NCBI GenBank assembly: GCA_012034575.1
Contig: JAAUPF010000045.1
Coordinates: 1 to 40,791 of the forward strand
Reading direction: 5' to 3'
Origin: Richelia sp. CSU_2_1
GTDB taxonomy: Bacteria > Cyanobacteriota > Cyanobacteriia > Cyanobacteriales > Microcoleaceae
Length of the DNA: 40,791 bases
In this document: in pieces, positions 8,085-16,898 of the stretch
Position numbering within the stretch: the first letter of the stretch is position 1
Layout: the number at the start of each line of letters is the position of its first letter
The notes under the pieces: model-generated
What the model was told of the DNA's origin: nothing
Databases searched by the model: none
What the model saw: the letters and a program-made list of their open reading frames with translations, nothing else
Made by a program: the position numbers and the translations under genes

Positions 8085-8459
8085 TTAAAGTTCGTAAATG
8101 CCGATCGCCACTTGTACCGCCCTCTGAATTCTTGCCACAGAAACAGCACTAATTTCACCGTAAGGGCCTTGTTCTAAGAATGTCTGTCGCAAAGCAGAAA
8201 CGTTTTCACAAACAGCTAGAGAATCAGCTTGCAATCCTCCCTCACCTGCAGGAATCAAGACGCGAGTAGGATTTTCTACTCCTGTAAGGTTGCTTGTAAA
8301 GGGAACAACAATTACAGAATCTGTCAACTCGTTACGGATATCGGGAGAAACCACAACTACAGGTCTTTTTTTAGTATCTCCCAACTGACGCAAAGCTCTT
8401 GAAAGGTAGATCTCACCTTGCCTGGGATAAGTGTTCGCTATTGAGTTAGAGTCCATCAC
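8085..8459 (-). CDS. MazF/PemK-like endoribonuclease toxin
   Basis: This 124-aa protein has MazF/PemK toxin features: RQGEIYLSRA at the start of the fold, KKRPVVVVSPD and IVVPFTSN strands, a VLIPAGEGGL loop, and the C-terminal LEQGPYGEIS...RIQRAVQVAIG. The family cleaves single-stranded mRNA at short sequences when free of antitoxin. Its start (ATG at 8457 or 8454) overlaps the 3' end of the antitoxin gene by up to 14 bp, giving translational coupling. No specificity can be predicted. Confidence 0.85.
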   Translation of the reverse strand: MMDSNSIANTYPRQGEIYLSRALRQLGDTKKRPVVVVSPDIRNELTDSVIVVPFTSNLTGVENPTRVLIPAGEGGLQADSLAVCENVSALRQTFLEQGPYGEISAVSVARIQRAVQVAIGIYEL

Positions 8460-8700
8460 TGCTCCATGTTTCTTCTATCTGTTCCTCTACAAAATTAAAC
8501 CACTCTTGTTCGTCTTCAATATCTTCTTGAGTGCGGTTTTGATAAAACGTCCGCAGCTTATCTTCGATTTGCTTAGCGTACCACAGACGCAGAGCTTGTT
8601 CGATCGCCTCCGTCCAATTATCAGTAAGTTGCTCGATTTTATCAGCAAATTCGGCATCAAGAGCCACCAAAACTTCTCGCTTTTGAGTAGAATTTGACAT
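8446..8700 (-). CDS. MazE-like antitoxin partner
   Basis: This 84-aa acidic protein directly precedes and overlaps the MazF-like toxin gene. The N-terminus (QKREVLVALDAEFADKIEQL and a helix WTEAIEQALRLWYA) is compatible with a ribbon-helix-helix DNA-binding half, and the acidic C-terminus (EDIEDEQEWFNFVEEQIEETW) with the toxin-binding half. Antitoxins of this type neutralise the toxin and repress the operon. GGAG lies 9 bases before the ATG at 8698-8700. The assignment depends mainly on position and composition. Confidence 0.75.
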   Translation of the reverse strand: MSNSTQKREVLVALDAEFADKIEQLTDNWTEAIEQALRLWYAKQIEDKLRTFYQNRTQEDIEDEQEWFNFVEEQIEETWSSDGL

Positions 8701-8733
8701 CCCAACAAATCTCCTTAATAACTAATTTCGTAG

Positions 8734-8750
8734 GGTGCGCATTGCGCACC
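8734..8750. repeat. GGTGCGC-GCGCACC palindromic repeat, copy 1
   Basis: A perfect 17-bp palindrome, GGTGCGCATTGCGCACC with a 3-base centre, lies upstream of the antitoxin gene. Further copies are at 18056, 22755, 22841 and 22884. Confidence 0.75.
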
Positions 8751-8769
8751 TTACACACTATTTTTACAT

Positions 8770-8819
8770 CTTCCTTCTTCCTTCTTCCTTCTTCCTTCTT
8801 CCTTCTTCCTTCTTCCTTC
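8770..8819. repeat. Heptamer tandem repeat (CTTCCTT)n
   Basis: About seven uninterrupted copies of the heptamer TCTTCCT end 2 bp before the DUF6930 stop codon. It is the complement of the repeat at 5643-5679. Confidence 0.85.
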
Positions 8820-8821
8820 GA

Positions 8822-10463
8822 TCAAAGCATCGGCATCAATTGCAGCGGTCCAATTCCCAAATCTTTAGCCGACATCCACCGCACCTCAAACAAAGCAATC
8901 ATATCTTTAAATTGAGGCTGACCGCGAGAAGCACCCATCAAACCTTTAGCAATAATCAAACCGCACCAACCCTTAGTTGACTGACAGCGGCGTTCCCATT
9001 TTTTGCGCGCTTCCTGATGGATCGGATCGGTTTCAACAAACTCCCCAAATAAATACAATTCACCGTTCAAAGCTTGCAAAATACCCAAATCGTATTGCTC
9101 TTCCTCAAACGGATCTTCCCCCGGATTGAAACAAATTGCCTTCACCCCGCCGGCGTCCTTCAAATCCTGAATCATCGTTTTTGCTTTCGGATTTGAAGTT
9201 TGAATCAAAACCACGGGTAAACCCTCTCCCGTCGCGCGAATTTCTGCTTCTGCCCCTTGGTGGAACTGGGCATTTAAGCGCAGGAACTCTACTGCTTCCC
9301 AAGGTACGACGCCGAGACTTAAAAACGAATTTGCCGGGACCCAATCGTCCCGCAGCAGCGGCATTTCAAATTCATCATCATCATCATCGCCATCATCATC
9401 CTCAAGCATATCCCACAATTCATCCGACACATCAGGCATCGTAGAAACTTTCACCGATACCTGCTGGCTTGTCCCGTCCGCCTGCGGAACGGGAATGCGA
9501 TAGCGACTGCTGAGACTGGGAAATCTCTCTCCTTCAAATTTGCGGCGGCTGTTGCGGAAAAAGCGGTGAAATGCTTCCAGGGCAACTAATACAGTCAGGG
9601 CTTCTTCATCGTAAAGAATCGATCGCAAGCCTTCTAAAGGATGCAAATTGCCAAAATTTGGCTCTATTTCTGAGGGGGGCAAGTCTGCTAAATCTATATC
9701 TTCTTCATCGCCATCATCATCAATATCGCCTGCTGTTTCAAAGGTGAGAAACAAACAATCTTGACCTAAAAAAGCCTGTTCCAAATCTTCAAAAGAGTTA
9801 TCGTTTACCACTCGCTGCCGAAACAGCTTCAAAGATTCCAAAGAACGGTACAGCAAAACTCCGTAATCCATTCTGCCCTGCCCCAATACAGACACGTAGA
9901 GGCTGGCGATATCCCACTGATTGATTTCAATAGAAATAATTTGGTGTTCGGCCAACATCTCCCAAGGTGCGTCTTGCCAAATTTGAGCCGCTTTCGCCAT
10001 TAAAACTTCAGCATACTCCGGAGGCAAGGAAGGAGGGCGGTTGACGGCTACCTCTTGCATTCCGCGAAAGATTTCGTCAATTAGGGGCAATTCCGGCACG
10101 TAGTCGATCGCAATTCCTAAATCTTGCAGCACGCCCCGCAGGTAAAATTGAATTTCGCGGTTTTTGACTACTATTTTTTGGGGTCGGGCGGCTGGGGTCG
10201 GACTTTGGGGGTGTTCTATTGCCCGCAGCAGAGCTCGGACGATCGCCTCGGGTCCGGCATCTGGCCCCACCACGTCCATCGCCCTCACTACTCCTTCGGA
10301 CCCGTCCACCCACAGAATGCACTCCCCCCCCAGCTTCTGAATCGTCCTCCACTATTGGGTTCGAGTCAGAATCGGACAAGGGCCTGCGGTCCCCTTCCCA
10401 CACGCTGGGTATTTGAGGCAAGTTTTGTAGTCGGCGAAGAGTAGAGCGATTCAGCGCTGCCAT
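8822..10463 (-). pseudogene. DUF6930-like protein, split by a G8 frameshift
   Basis: Two frames make one protein of about 546 aa. The N-terminal frame runs from ATG 10461-10463 (MAALNRSTLRRLQNLPQ...) to the G tract at 10324-10331; the main frame runs to 8822 and is open upstream through CILWVDGSEGVVRAMDVV. With seven rather than eight G the join reads EAGGECILWVDG without a break. The body has a very acidic linker (DDDDGDDDD-like, about residue 310 of the main frame) and a conserved C-terminus (FKDMIALFEVRWMSAKDLG). I recognise it as a cyanobacterial conserved protein of the DUF6930 type; its role is unknown. The break may be a sequencing error or a slippage-prone switch, so the gene may be functional in the cell. 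Confidence 0.75.
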
Positions 10464-10556
10464 AGAGTAAGCCTGTAGAGTTAAGCATTTATGCGGTGCC
10501 GATCGGTCAACCGCTGCTTTCTCATCATAAACCTTTTGACACTATTCATGCCATTT

Positions 10557-11558
10557 TCAAAGTTTGAATTTTTGTTGGGCTTCATTGTAGAGGTGCATCG
10601 CTAAATCGCGAATAATTTCTTCGCTTTCAAATGCTGTTCCAAACTTGTGTTTTGCGGTGTCGATGCAAAGTTTCATCAAGTCTGCTGAAGTTGCGACTTG
10701 AAGGGCGATCGTTTTTCGATCTCTGTCTAAAATTGTATCTATTTCCCCAAGTATTTCTGTCGGTTGACTGTTGGCAGTCTTACCTAAATTTGCGACAGTT
10801 TTTTCCTGCTTTTTCCTTTGTACTTCTTCGGAAAACCCCGAAGCAATAATTCCGGCAGGCAAAGCAAAAATTCCCATCCCCAAAAATGCTAAGATCGCTC
10901 CCAAAAATCTTCCCAAAGGAGTGATCGGATAAATGTCGCCGTAACCGACCGTAGTTAGAGTTACAACTCCCCACCACATCGCATCGGGGATGCTTCCAAA
11001 AGTGTCGGGATGCGCTTCGTATTCCACAAAATACATGAGGCTAGATGCAAAGATCAACAAAATAAATACTGCAAATGCTGTAGCAATCAGTTCCTCTTTT
11101 TTGGTGTACAGCACTACAGCTAAGTGCCGTACAGACTCGGAATACCTGCTAATTTTTAGCAAGCGCAGCAAGCGCAGCAGGCTCATTAAATTAAAAACGC
11201 TTAAATTGGGAAACAGCAGCAGCAAGTAAAAAGGCAAGATGGAAACTAAGTCAATCAAACTCAGCGGGGTCAGTGCGTATTTAAGTCTTCCCCAAATAGG
11301 GCGTGCGTACTGGCGATCGAGCGTGCAAACCCACATTCTCAACCCGTATTCTACGGTAAACAAAAGCGACGATACAATTTCTATCTGTTCCAAAATCAGC
11401 TTTTGTTCTGGCGGCAGCGGCTCGGTACTAGCAATAAAAACTGCTATGTTTAAAACAATTAAAAAGGTGACAATGATATCGTCAGCAAAGCTGTATAAAT
11501 TCTTGCTGTCGGAAGTGTTCAAAATCGTGTAAAGTGTGCGTTTGATTTGTAGGTGCAT
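10557..11558 (-). CDS. Voltage-gated potassium channel (Kv-like, six TM)
   Basis: This 333-aa membrane protein has the ion-transport domain layout: S1 near 27-45, S2 near 60-77, S3 near 100-117, an S4-like helix LLRLLRLLKISRYSESVR with spaced Arg/Lys, S5 near 155-175, a pore loop with the K+ filter TTVGYGD (about residues 203-209) and S6 (FLGAILAFLGMGIFALPAGI). The cytoplasmic C-terminus (about 240-333) is charged and has no recognisable nucleotide-binding domain. It should form a tetrameric K+ channel in the cytoplasmic or thylakoid membrane. GGAG lies 8 bases before the ATG. S4 has fewer basic residues than strongly voltage-dependent channels. Confidence 0.93.
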   Translation of the reverse strand: MHLQIKRTLYTILNTSDSKNLYSFADDIIVTFLIVLNIAVFIASTEPLPPEQKLILEQIEIVSSLLFTVEYGLRMWVCTLDRQYARPIWGRLKYALTPLSLIDLVSILPFYLLLLFPNLSVFNLMSLLRLLRLLKISRYSESVRHLAVVLYTKKEELIATAFAVFILLIFASSLMYFVEYEAHPDTFGSIPDAMWWGVVTLTTVGYGDIYPITPLGRFLGAILAFLGMGIFALPAGIIASGFSEEVQRKKQEKTVANLGKTANSQPTEILGEIDTILDRDRKTIALQVATSADLMKLCIDTAKHKFGTAFESEEIIRDLAMHLYNEAQQKFKL

Positions 11559-11610
11559 CTGATTGACTCCTGAAATTACCGATCGGGAATTTGCGATCTA
11601 ACACTTATAT

Positions 11611-11705
11611 AGCAATCCTAAATGAATCGTAAATTTTTACCCCACCCCAACCCTCCCCCTACCAAGGTCTGGGAGTAAGAACTTCACAAATGATTTAGGA
11701 TTGCT
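11611..11705. repeat. 95-bp inverted-repeat element
   Basis: Thirteen-bp perfect arms AGCAATCCTAAAT (11611-11623) and ATTTAGGATTGCT (11693-11705) flank a C-rich core (CCCCACCCCAACCCTCCCCC). The element lies between the divergent channel and dehydrogenase genes. It has the look of a small non-autonomous repeat (MITE-like) and could fold into a hairpin in RNA. Confidence 0.65.
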
Positions 11706-11840
11706 GTAGCATGAGTGCTGCAGGCACAAGTCATGAGATCGCTAGTAAGAACAGTTTAAAAAATTTGCTTCAAAAAAATAACTTTTTAGAGCTAAGCTGA
11801 GAAAAATTTCCCAATTTGAGTCGATTTTCAGGCAAAAATT

Positions 11841-12850
11841 ATGAAGGTCGCTGTATTCAGTACCAAATCCTACGATCGCGCATTTCTCGAAGCAGCCAAT
11901 GTCGATCGAGCTCATGAATTGGTGTTTTTTGAACCGCGTTTGAACCTAGAAACGAGCGTTTTAGCAGCAGGATTTCCGGCCGCCTGCGTCTTCGTCAACG
12001 ACTTGTTAGACGCCAAAACTCTCAAAGCAATCTCCCAACAAGGCGTGCGATTGCTGGCCCTGAGATCCGCCGGCTTCAATCATGTGGATTTAGCAGCCGC
12101 CGCTGATTTAGATTTAACCCTGCTGCGAGTTCCGGCTTATTCTCCCTACGCTGTCGCCGAATACGCAGTCGCGATGATGTTATCCCTCAACCGCCGCATC
12201 CACCGGGCCTACAACCGCGTCCGCGAAGGCAATTTCGCCCTAGACGGTTTGTTGGGTTTCGACCTCAAGGGCAAAACTGTAGGGATAATCGGTACTGGCA
12301 AAATAGGCGCAATTACTGCCAAAATCCTGCACGGATTCGGGTGCCGCCTGCTGGGATACGATGTTTTCCCCAACCCGGATTGTAAAGCGATAGAGATGGA
12401 ATACGTTTCGCTGCCCGAACTGTTTGGTGCCTCGGATATTGTCAGCCTCCACTGTCCGATGACAGCAGAAACTTACCATTAATTAATGCAGAAGCGATCG
12501 ATCGAATGAAACCGGGAATCATGCTGATCAATACCAGTCGCGGTCAGTTGATTGACACCAAAGCCGTAACCGACGGACTCAAATCCGGTAAAATAGGATA
12601 CCTCGGTTTAGATGTTTACGAACGGGAGACCGATTTGTTTTTTGAAGATTTGTCAAATGAAGTAATTCAAGACGACGTGTTCCAACGCCTGCTGGCATTC
12701 CCCAACGTATTAATTACCGGGCATCAAGCTTTTTTCACCGAGGAGGCTTTGCAAAATATCGCTGAAACCACGATCGCCAACATTACCGAATTTGAACGCG
12801 GAGGCCCTTGTCAAAATCAGATCTCTTTCGATCGATCGAACAAAGGATAG
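11841..12850 (+). pseudogene. ldhA: D-lactate dehydrogenase, one-base frameshift
   Basis: The two halves, 11841-12482 and from about 12479 to 12850, form one D-2-hydroxyacid dehydrogenase of about 336 aa, the normal length for NAD-dependent D-lactate dehydrogenase (pyruvate to D-lactate). The first half has the substrate Arg motif [10 protein letters not shown] and the NAD-binding motif [15 protein letters not shown]. The second half carries the catalytic Glu in LDVYERE and catalytic His in TGHQAFFT. The break is at CATTAATTAATG, where CATTTAATTAATG would read straight through as HLINAEA. A missing T explains everything. This is either a consensus error or a fresh null mutation. Confidence 0.9.
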
Positions 12851-13103
12851 CCTCAGAACGATCCTCTCAGTACGTTAAGCGATCGAACCTGCCGTGTTGG
12901 GTTTGGCACTTCCCGCATCAAAAGTATCAGAGGGATGGGGAATTGTCCCGTTGGTTAAAGCGAAAATCAACTGGGATCGTTATTTTTTGCTTGCAATTTG
13001 TGAAGCTCTGCCTTAATCTCTTCTTTTAGAGCTTGACAATTTTTATTTTAGGGCAGTCACCGTACTTGCCTTTGAGTCAATTTTTTAAGTGAGGAAGTAT
13101 CAA

Positions 13104-13532
13104 ATGACACAATCTAACTTTTCTGACGAAACAGAAACACAAACCGAAGCAGCCAAAATAGATGTGGCGAGCGAGGAACCGGGTTCTATTACAGTAACTA
13201 CCTCAGAGACTGCTCAATTCCAACAGGTTAAAGACCAAGTTATTACAATTTTGTCGGAACTGCCAGACTTGGTGTCTAACTTTTTTACAGAATACCAAAA
13301 GCCATTAATTAATGTTGGTTTGGTTGTAGGAGGTGCGATCGGGATTAAGCTATTGCTGGCGGTACTCGATGCCCTGAACGATATTCCTTTATTGGCTCCA
13401 ACTTTTGAGCTGATCGGGATGGGATATACCGCCTGGTTTGTTTACCGCTACCTGCTTCAAGAATCTAGCCGCCAAGAACTTTTAGCGGAAATTGAATCTT
13501 TAAAAGACCAAGTTGTCGGCAAAAATTCTTGA
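13104..13532 (+). CDS. CAAD/CURT1-type thylakoid membrane protein
   Basis: This 142-aa protein has an acidic disordered N-terminus (1-60), an amphipathic stretch (QVKDQVITILSELPDLVSNFF), and two close hydrophobic segments (PLINVGLVVGGAIGIKLLLAVL and LLAPTFELIGMGYTAWFVYRY), ending in a charged helix. This is the CAAD domain layout, shared with the CURT1 thylakoid-curvature proteins that tubulate membranes. The ATG at 13104 is preferred over the upstream GTG at 13089 because GAGGAAG lies 7 bases before it. It is monocistronic and convergent with aroA. Confidence 0.85.
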   Translation: MTQSNFSDETETQTEAAKIDVASEEPGSITVTTSETAQFQQVKDQVITILSELPDLVSNFFTEYQKPLINVGLVVGGAIGIKLLLAVLDALNDIPLLAPTFELIGMGYTAWFVYRYLLQESSRQELLAEIESLKDQVVGKNS

Positions 13533-13665
13533 CAGTTGACAGTTGACAGTTGACAGTTGACAGTTAGGAATTGGTAATAGGTAATGGGGAATTGGTAATA
13601 GGGAATTGAGAATTTACCCCCTCTCCCACTCTCCCACTCTCCCCCTCTCTCCCTCTCCAATTCTT
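13530..13665. repeat. Low-complexity spacer between convergent genes
   Basis: Five GACAGTT heptamers in tandem (13530-13565) are followed by GGAATTGGTAATAGG-type units (13567-13605) and a CTCTCCC-rich stretch (13618-13660). The GACAGTT units recur at 15947-15976. There is no clear hairpin-plus-T terminator. Confidence 0.7.
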
Positions 13666-15021
13666 TCAATTTGGCTGGCAAACTTGTTGTAAAGTTGCGG
13701 TAAAATCGGGATAGGAAATAGCTGCTGCTTCGGCTCGGTGAATGTTAGTAACGCCGCTCGAATTGAGAGCTGCGATCGCCAAACTCATCGCGATTCTGTG
13801 GTCGGTGTAACTGTCAACATCCGCCCCAGTTAAAGGAGTTCCCCCGGTAATTTCTAAACCGTCGGGTAACTCAGTAATTTTAGCTCCCATGCGGTTGAGT
13901 TGGGCCGCCATCACCGCCAGCCGATCGCTCTCTTTTACCCGCAATTCCGCCGCATCTCGAATTACTGTCGTACCTTTGGCAAACGCTGCCGCTACAGCTA
14001 AAATCGGAATTTCATCAATTAATCTGGGAATTAAATCGCCCGCGATCGTACATCCTTTTAATTGCGCAGAATTTCTCACCAAAATATCAGCTACAGGTTC
14101 CCCCGCCGCCTCCCGTTGATTTTGCAATTCAATGTCGGCTCCCATCATTTCTAAAGCTTCCAAAACCCCAGTACGAGTTGGATTGACGCCGACATTTTCT
14201 ACTACTAATTCGGAATTCGGGACGATCGCCCCAGCTACCAACCAAAACGCCGCCGAACTGATATCTCCCGGTACAATTACCTTTTGTCCGATGAGCTTTG
14301 CCGGCCCGGTAACTGTAACGCTGCAAGTTTCTCGATCGACCGTCAATTGCGCTCCAAACGCCCGCAGCATCCGCTCGCTGTGGTCGCGAGACAAAGCCGG
14401 TTCCGTAACTGTTGTTTCACCCTCGGCCATCAAACCGGCCAGCAGAATGCAAGATTTAACTTGAGCAGAGGCGATCGGAGAATGGTAGTGAATCGGTTTT
14501 AACTGCTGTCCGACTACCGCCAAAGGTGCCAAAGAATTGCCAGCCCGACCCCAAATTTGCGCTCCCATTTGTTGCAACGGTTTAATGACGCGGGACATCG
14601 GGCGCGATCGCAGGGAACTGTCCCCCGTCACCGCAAAAAATCGCCCCGGATGCGAGGCTAAAATCCCCAGCATCAGGCGCATCGTCGTACCGGAGTTGCC
14701 GGCATCCAAAACATCGATCGGCTCCGTTAAATCGCCTAGTCCCACACCCCGTACCGTCACCAGTTCCGCGTTGAGTTCCGAAATCGATGCTCCCAATAGC
14801 GAGAAACACTTAGCAGTGCTGCGGGGATCTTCTCCTAAAAGCAGCCCCTCAACAGTCGTTTCCCCGGTAGCGAGGGCACCCAACATCAGAGCTCGGTGAG
14901 AAATTGACTTGTCACCCGGCACGCGAATTCGGCCTTGCAACGATAAGCCAGAGGCGGGTTTTTCAATAGTTAAAGTTTGACTTTCGCCGGTTTGGTTAAT
15001 CTTGATGGTGGCAGCTTGCAT
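13666..15021 (-). CDS. aroA: 3-phosphoshikimate 1-carboxyvinyltransferase (EPSP synthase)
   Basis: This 451-aa enzyme joins shikimate-3-phosphate and phosphoenolpyruvate to give EPSP in chorismate synthesis (cytoplasm). Family motifs are present in order: [20 protein letters not shown] near residue 34, [17 protein letters not shown] near 105 (the PEP-binding GNSGT loop), [12 protein letters not shown] near 188, and RVKESDRL near 355 with the conserved Lys and Glu. Length and ends match the family. Start is the ATG at 15019-15021. Downstream it converges with the CAAD gene; upstream it diverges from the 15448 gene across a long spacer. Confidence 0.96.
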   Translation of the reverse strand: MQAATIKINQTGESQTLTIEKPASGLSLQGRIRVPGDKSISHRALMLGALATGETTVEGLLLGEDPRSTAKCFSLLGASISELNAELVTVRGVGLGDLTEPIDVLDAGNSGTTMRLMLGILASHPGRFFAVTGDSSLRSRPMSRVIKPLQQMGAQIWGRAGNSLAPLAVVGQQLKPIHYHSPIASAQVKSCILLAGLMAEGETTVTEPALSRDHSERMLRAFGAQLTVDRETCSVTVTGPAKLIGQKVIVPGDISSAAFWLVAGAIVPNSELVVENVGVNPTRTGVLEALEMMGADIELQNQREAAGEPVADILVRNSAQLKGCTIAGDLIPRLIDEIPILAVAAAFAKGTTVIRDAAELRVKESDRLAVMAAQLNRMGAKITELPDGLEITGGTPLTGADVDSYTDHRIAMSLAIAALNSSGVTNIHRAEAAAISYPDFTATLQQVCQPN

Positions 15022-15447
15022 TGAGGTAAACTGGGATGGGACGGCGTTAGCTATCCTACCTCTGTCAGTTGTTTTTTGCTAGCGGCACGGATTTTTGATT
15101 AAAAGCCTGCGGTCAACTCTAAGGCTAATTCAACCCGCCAAGCCAATTAGCTTTCAGGGATATTTAGCTTTCAGGGAGATTACCAAGCGATCGCCCCCAC
15201 CAATACACCCAGATAACTCCCATTTTTCACTGATTTATCAAATATTATCCGTAGATCTGCCTAGATAGGTCAGCGTGATGTCAGCGCGCCGCCAACTGTT
15301 AACTTCCGATCGTACAATTACAGATTTTCGATCGCCCAATTGCGTATTGTTTATTTTTAATCAAAAGTTCCTGATTTTGGCACCGCAGCCATCTAGAATT
15401 AAAAATATAAAACTGCCCGACCAACAACAAATCCTAAATTTTTTATT
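15022..15447. promoter_or_regulatory. Divergent intergenic region, aroA / 15448 gene
   Basis: The 426 bp hold no open frame worth calling. They contain a direct repeat of TAGCTTTCAGGGA at 15148-15160 and about 15165-15177, an AT-rich run at 15345-15362, and TATAAA near 15405 as a possible -10 for the rightward gene. No operator is recognised. Promoter calls are guesses. Confidence 0.4.
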
Positions 15448-15942
15448 ATGCTGACGCATCACCGCAAGCCAGTAAGTCTATCGCTAGTATCCACAGATTT
15501 ACCCATGTGGTCAGTCGTTGAAACCGCTGGTACGCTGTATCAAAAAGACCGCGATCGCTTTCACTTGCTGTTGCACGAACCAGCTATCCTCGATCGCGAA
15601 ATTACAGCAAACTCTGCCGAAGAAATTGCTGTCTTGCCAATTTCCCAAAAACCCCGATTGTTGTGGCTAGAAGTGTCGCCGTATCGAGTCATAATGACAA
15701 TGCAAGGTAACGGCAAATACAGTTACCGACATTTTTGGGAACGGGGAATGTACGGCCTCAGTCGCTATTGGCTTCAGGGCGACTCCCTGGCAACTCCCTC
15801 GCAGTTGCGACTCCGCAATTTTACTCGCAATTTGACCCTAATCGGACACCCCGAACCGGAACACCTGCGTTTAGAATACGAACTATGGTCGGAAAAAGTG
15901 CAGTTAGGTCGTTATGTTTTAAATTTAGAAATTCATCAGTAA
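15448..15942 (+). CDS. Conserved cyanobacterial protein, function unknown
   Basis: This 164-aa protein is probably soluble: no signal peptide or membrane helix is visible. The sequence has several aromatic-rich beta-like segments (RLLWLEVSPYRVIMTMQGNGKYSYRHF is read in parts as WLEVSPYRVIMT and YSYRHFWERGMYGLSRYW) and ends in LRLEYELWSEKVQLGRYVLNLEIH. I do not recognise a named family. It follows a long AT-rich leader and is followed by repeats, so it appears monocistronic. Codon use resembles its neighbours. The start ATG at 15448 has no strong ribosome site. Confidence 0.7.
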   Translation: MLTHHRKPVSLSLVSTDLPMWSVVETAGTLYQKDRDRFHLLLHEPAILDREITANSAEEIAVLPISQKPRLLWLEVSPYRVIMTMQGNGKYSYRHFWERGMYGLSRYWLQGDSLATPSQLRLRNFTRNLTLIGHPEPEHLRLEYELWSEKVQLGRYVLNLEIHQ

Positions 15943-15946
15943 AGAG

Positions 15947-16073
15947 TTGACAGTTGACAGTTGACAGTTGACAGTTGGTAATTCTCTACCTCTTCCTTCT
16001 TCCTTCATTTGATAGTTGATAGTTAACAGTTGATAGTGAGGTTTTTTATACCAGGATGTAACTGTCAACTGTG
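15947..16073. repeat. GACAGTT repeats and hairpin between convergent genes
   Basis: Tandem TTGACAG units lie at 15947-15976, a short CTTCCTT run near 15990-16005, GATAGTTGATAGTTAACAG near 16012-16035, and an inverse copy AACTGTCAACTGT at about 16061-16073. The opposed copies could pair between the 3' ends of the two flanking convergent genes. Confidence 0.6.
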
Positions 16074-16079
16074 TGCTGT

Positions 16080-16559
16080 TTAGCGATCGGCCTTGCAATA
16101 ATCGATCAGTTTTTCCGTCACAGTATCTTGACTCTGGGCGGCTTGATTTGCCCGCTTTCCAGCCTTGGCAATATTCACCTGAGCTGTTTGGATTTGCTCT
16201 TGACCTTCTCGACTTGTAGGAGCTCGATTTCCCGCCTCAAGAGCCTTGCCAATATCGCCGAGGGCTTGACCGATTTCCCGGAAAGATTTAACCGATTGTT
16301 GTTGAAATTCTTTGAGATTGCTATCTGTCAAGTTCAGATTTTCCAGTTGTTTGGCAGTGCTGTTGAGGTTATTAGCTAACTTCTTAGTAGTTGCGAGATC
16401 GTTGCGATTTTTCTGCGAATCGATTAGATCGTTGCCTTTAGTAACTAATTCAGTAAGTTTAGTACACTGAACCTCTCGGTTTTCGCCGCAGCTTACCGCC
16501 AACACGCAGCAACAAATAACTATCAGAATCGGGGCGATCGATTTACCTAAAAATTTCAT
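16080..16559 (-). CDS. Putative lipoprotein with helical coiled domain
   Basis: This 159-aa protein begins with a lipoprotein-type signal: basic MKFLGK, a hydrophobic core (APILIVICCCVL) and the lipobox-like LAVSC with Cys24 as the likely lipidated residue. The mature part is Gln/Asn/Lys-rich and predicted helical (LNSTAKQLENLNL, FREIGQALGDIGKALEAG), suggesting a coiled helical bundle facing the periplasm. I know no function for it; related small helical lipoproteins are common in filamentous cyanobacteria. It stands alone, convergent with the 15448 gene. Four Cys occur in a short stretch of the signal (CCC plus the lipobox Cys), so cleavage could differ. Confidence 0.75.
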   Translation of the reverse strand: MKFLGKSIAPILIVICCCVLAVSCGENREVQCTKLTELVTKGNDLIDSQKNRNDLATTKKLANNLNSTAKQLENLNLTDSNLKEFQQQSVKSFREIGQALGDIGKALEAGNRAPTSREGQEQIQTAQVNIAKAGKRANQAAQSQDTVTEKLIDYCKADR

Positions 16560-16898
16560 AAAACCTCTACTGCATGAATCTTAAATATTGGTAAGTATAG
16601 CCTTTCTCAGATTGAGAAGATGTACGCTTTAGTAATCGGTAATTGAAATTGGTAATTGGTAAGTAATTTTGAGTTTTGAATGCGTGAGTTTGGAGTATTG
16701 ATAGTTCTTAATTCAAGACTCAAAACTTAAAACTCAGAACTCCCAGATCGCGCTTCAAGAGAACCGCTACAGATCGTTTGTCAGAAGTTGAGCTGCGATC
16801 GGGAGTCGCACTTTTGCATTCCTGCAGATGTCGCGTACAATCTATTACTATTAGAGTAAACGAAGAAGTCGCCATCCTTGTAGCCTAAATTAGGAACT
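16560..16898. promoter_or_regulatory. Divergent spacer, repeats but no gene
   Basis: The 339 bp between the lipoprotein and the 16899 gene contain GGTAATTGAAATTGGTAATTGG at about 16637-16660 (read in shorter units), and partly complementary segments TTGAGTTTTGAA near 16668 and CAAGACTCAAAACTT near 16714 that can pair. Near 16840-16862 ATTACTATTAGAGTAAA could hold a -10 for the rightward gene. Nothing else is recognised. Confidence 0.4.

Noticed and set aside
9136..9444. Plus-strand frame with a His-rich stretch
   Set aside because: It is the antisense of the Asp-rich linker of the DUF6930 gene; the His codons are reverse complements of GAT repeats.
8996..10309. The 8822-10309 frame as a complete 495-aa protein
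   Set aside because: Its GTG start falls inside CILWVDG, and a better N-terminus (MAALNRSTLRR) exists in the frame upstream of the G8 tract.
12808..13029. Plus-strand frame of 73 aa after ldhA
   Set aside because: It starts inside the ldhA 3' end, has no family resemblance, and no ribosome site.
13530..13565. GACAGTT direct repeats as a CRISPR array
   Set aside because: The 7-bp units are contiguous without spacers; simple tandem repeat.
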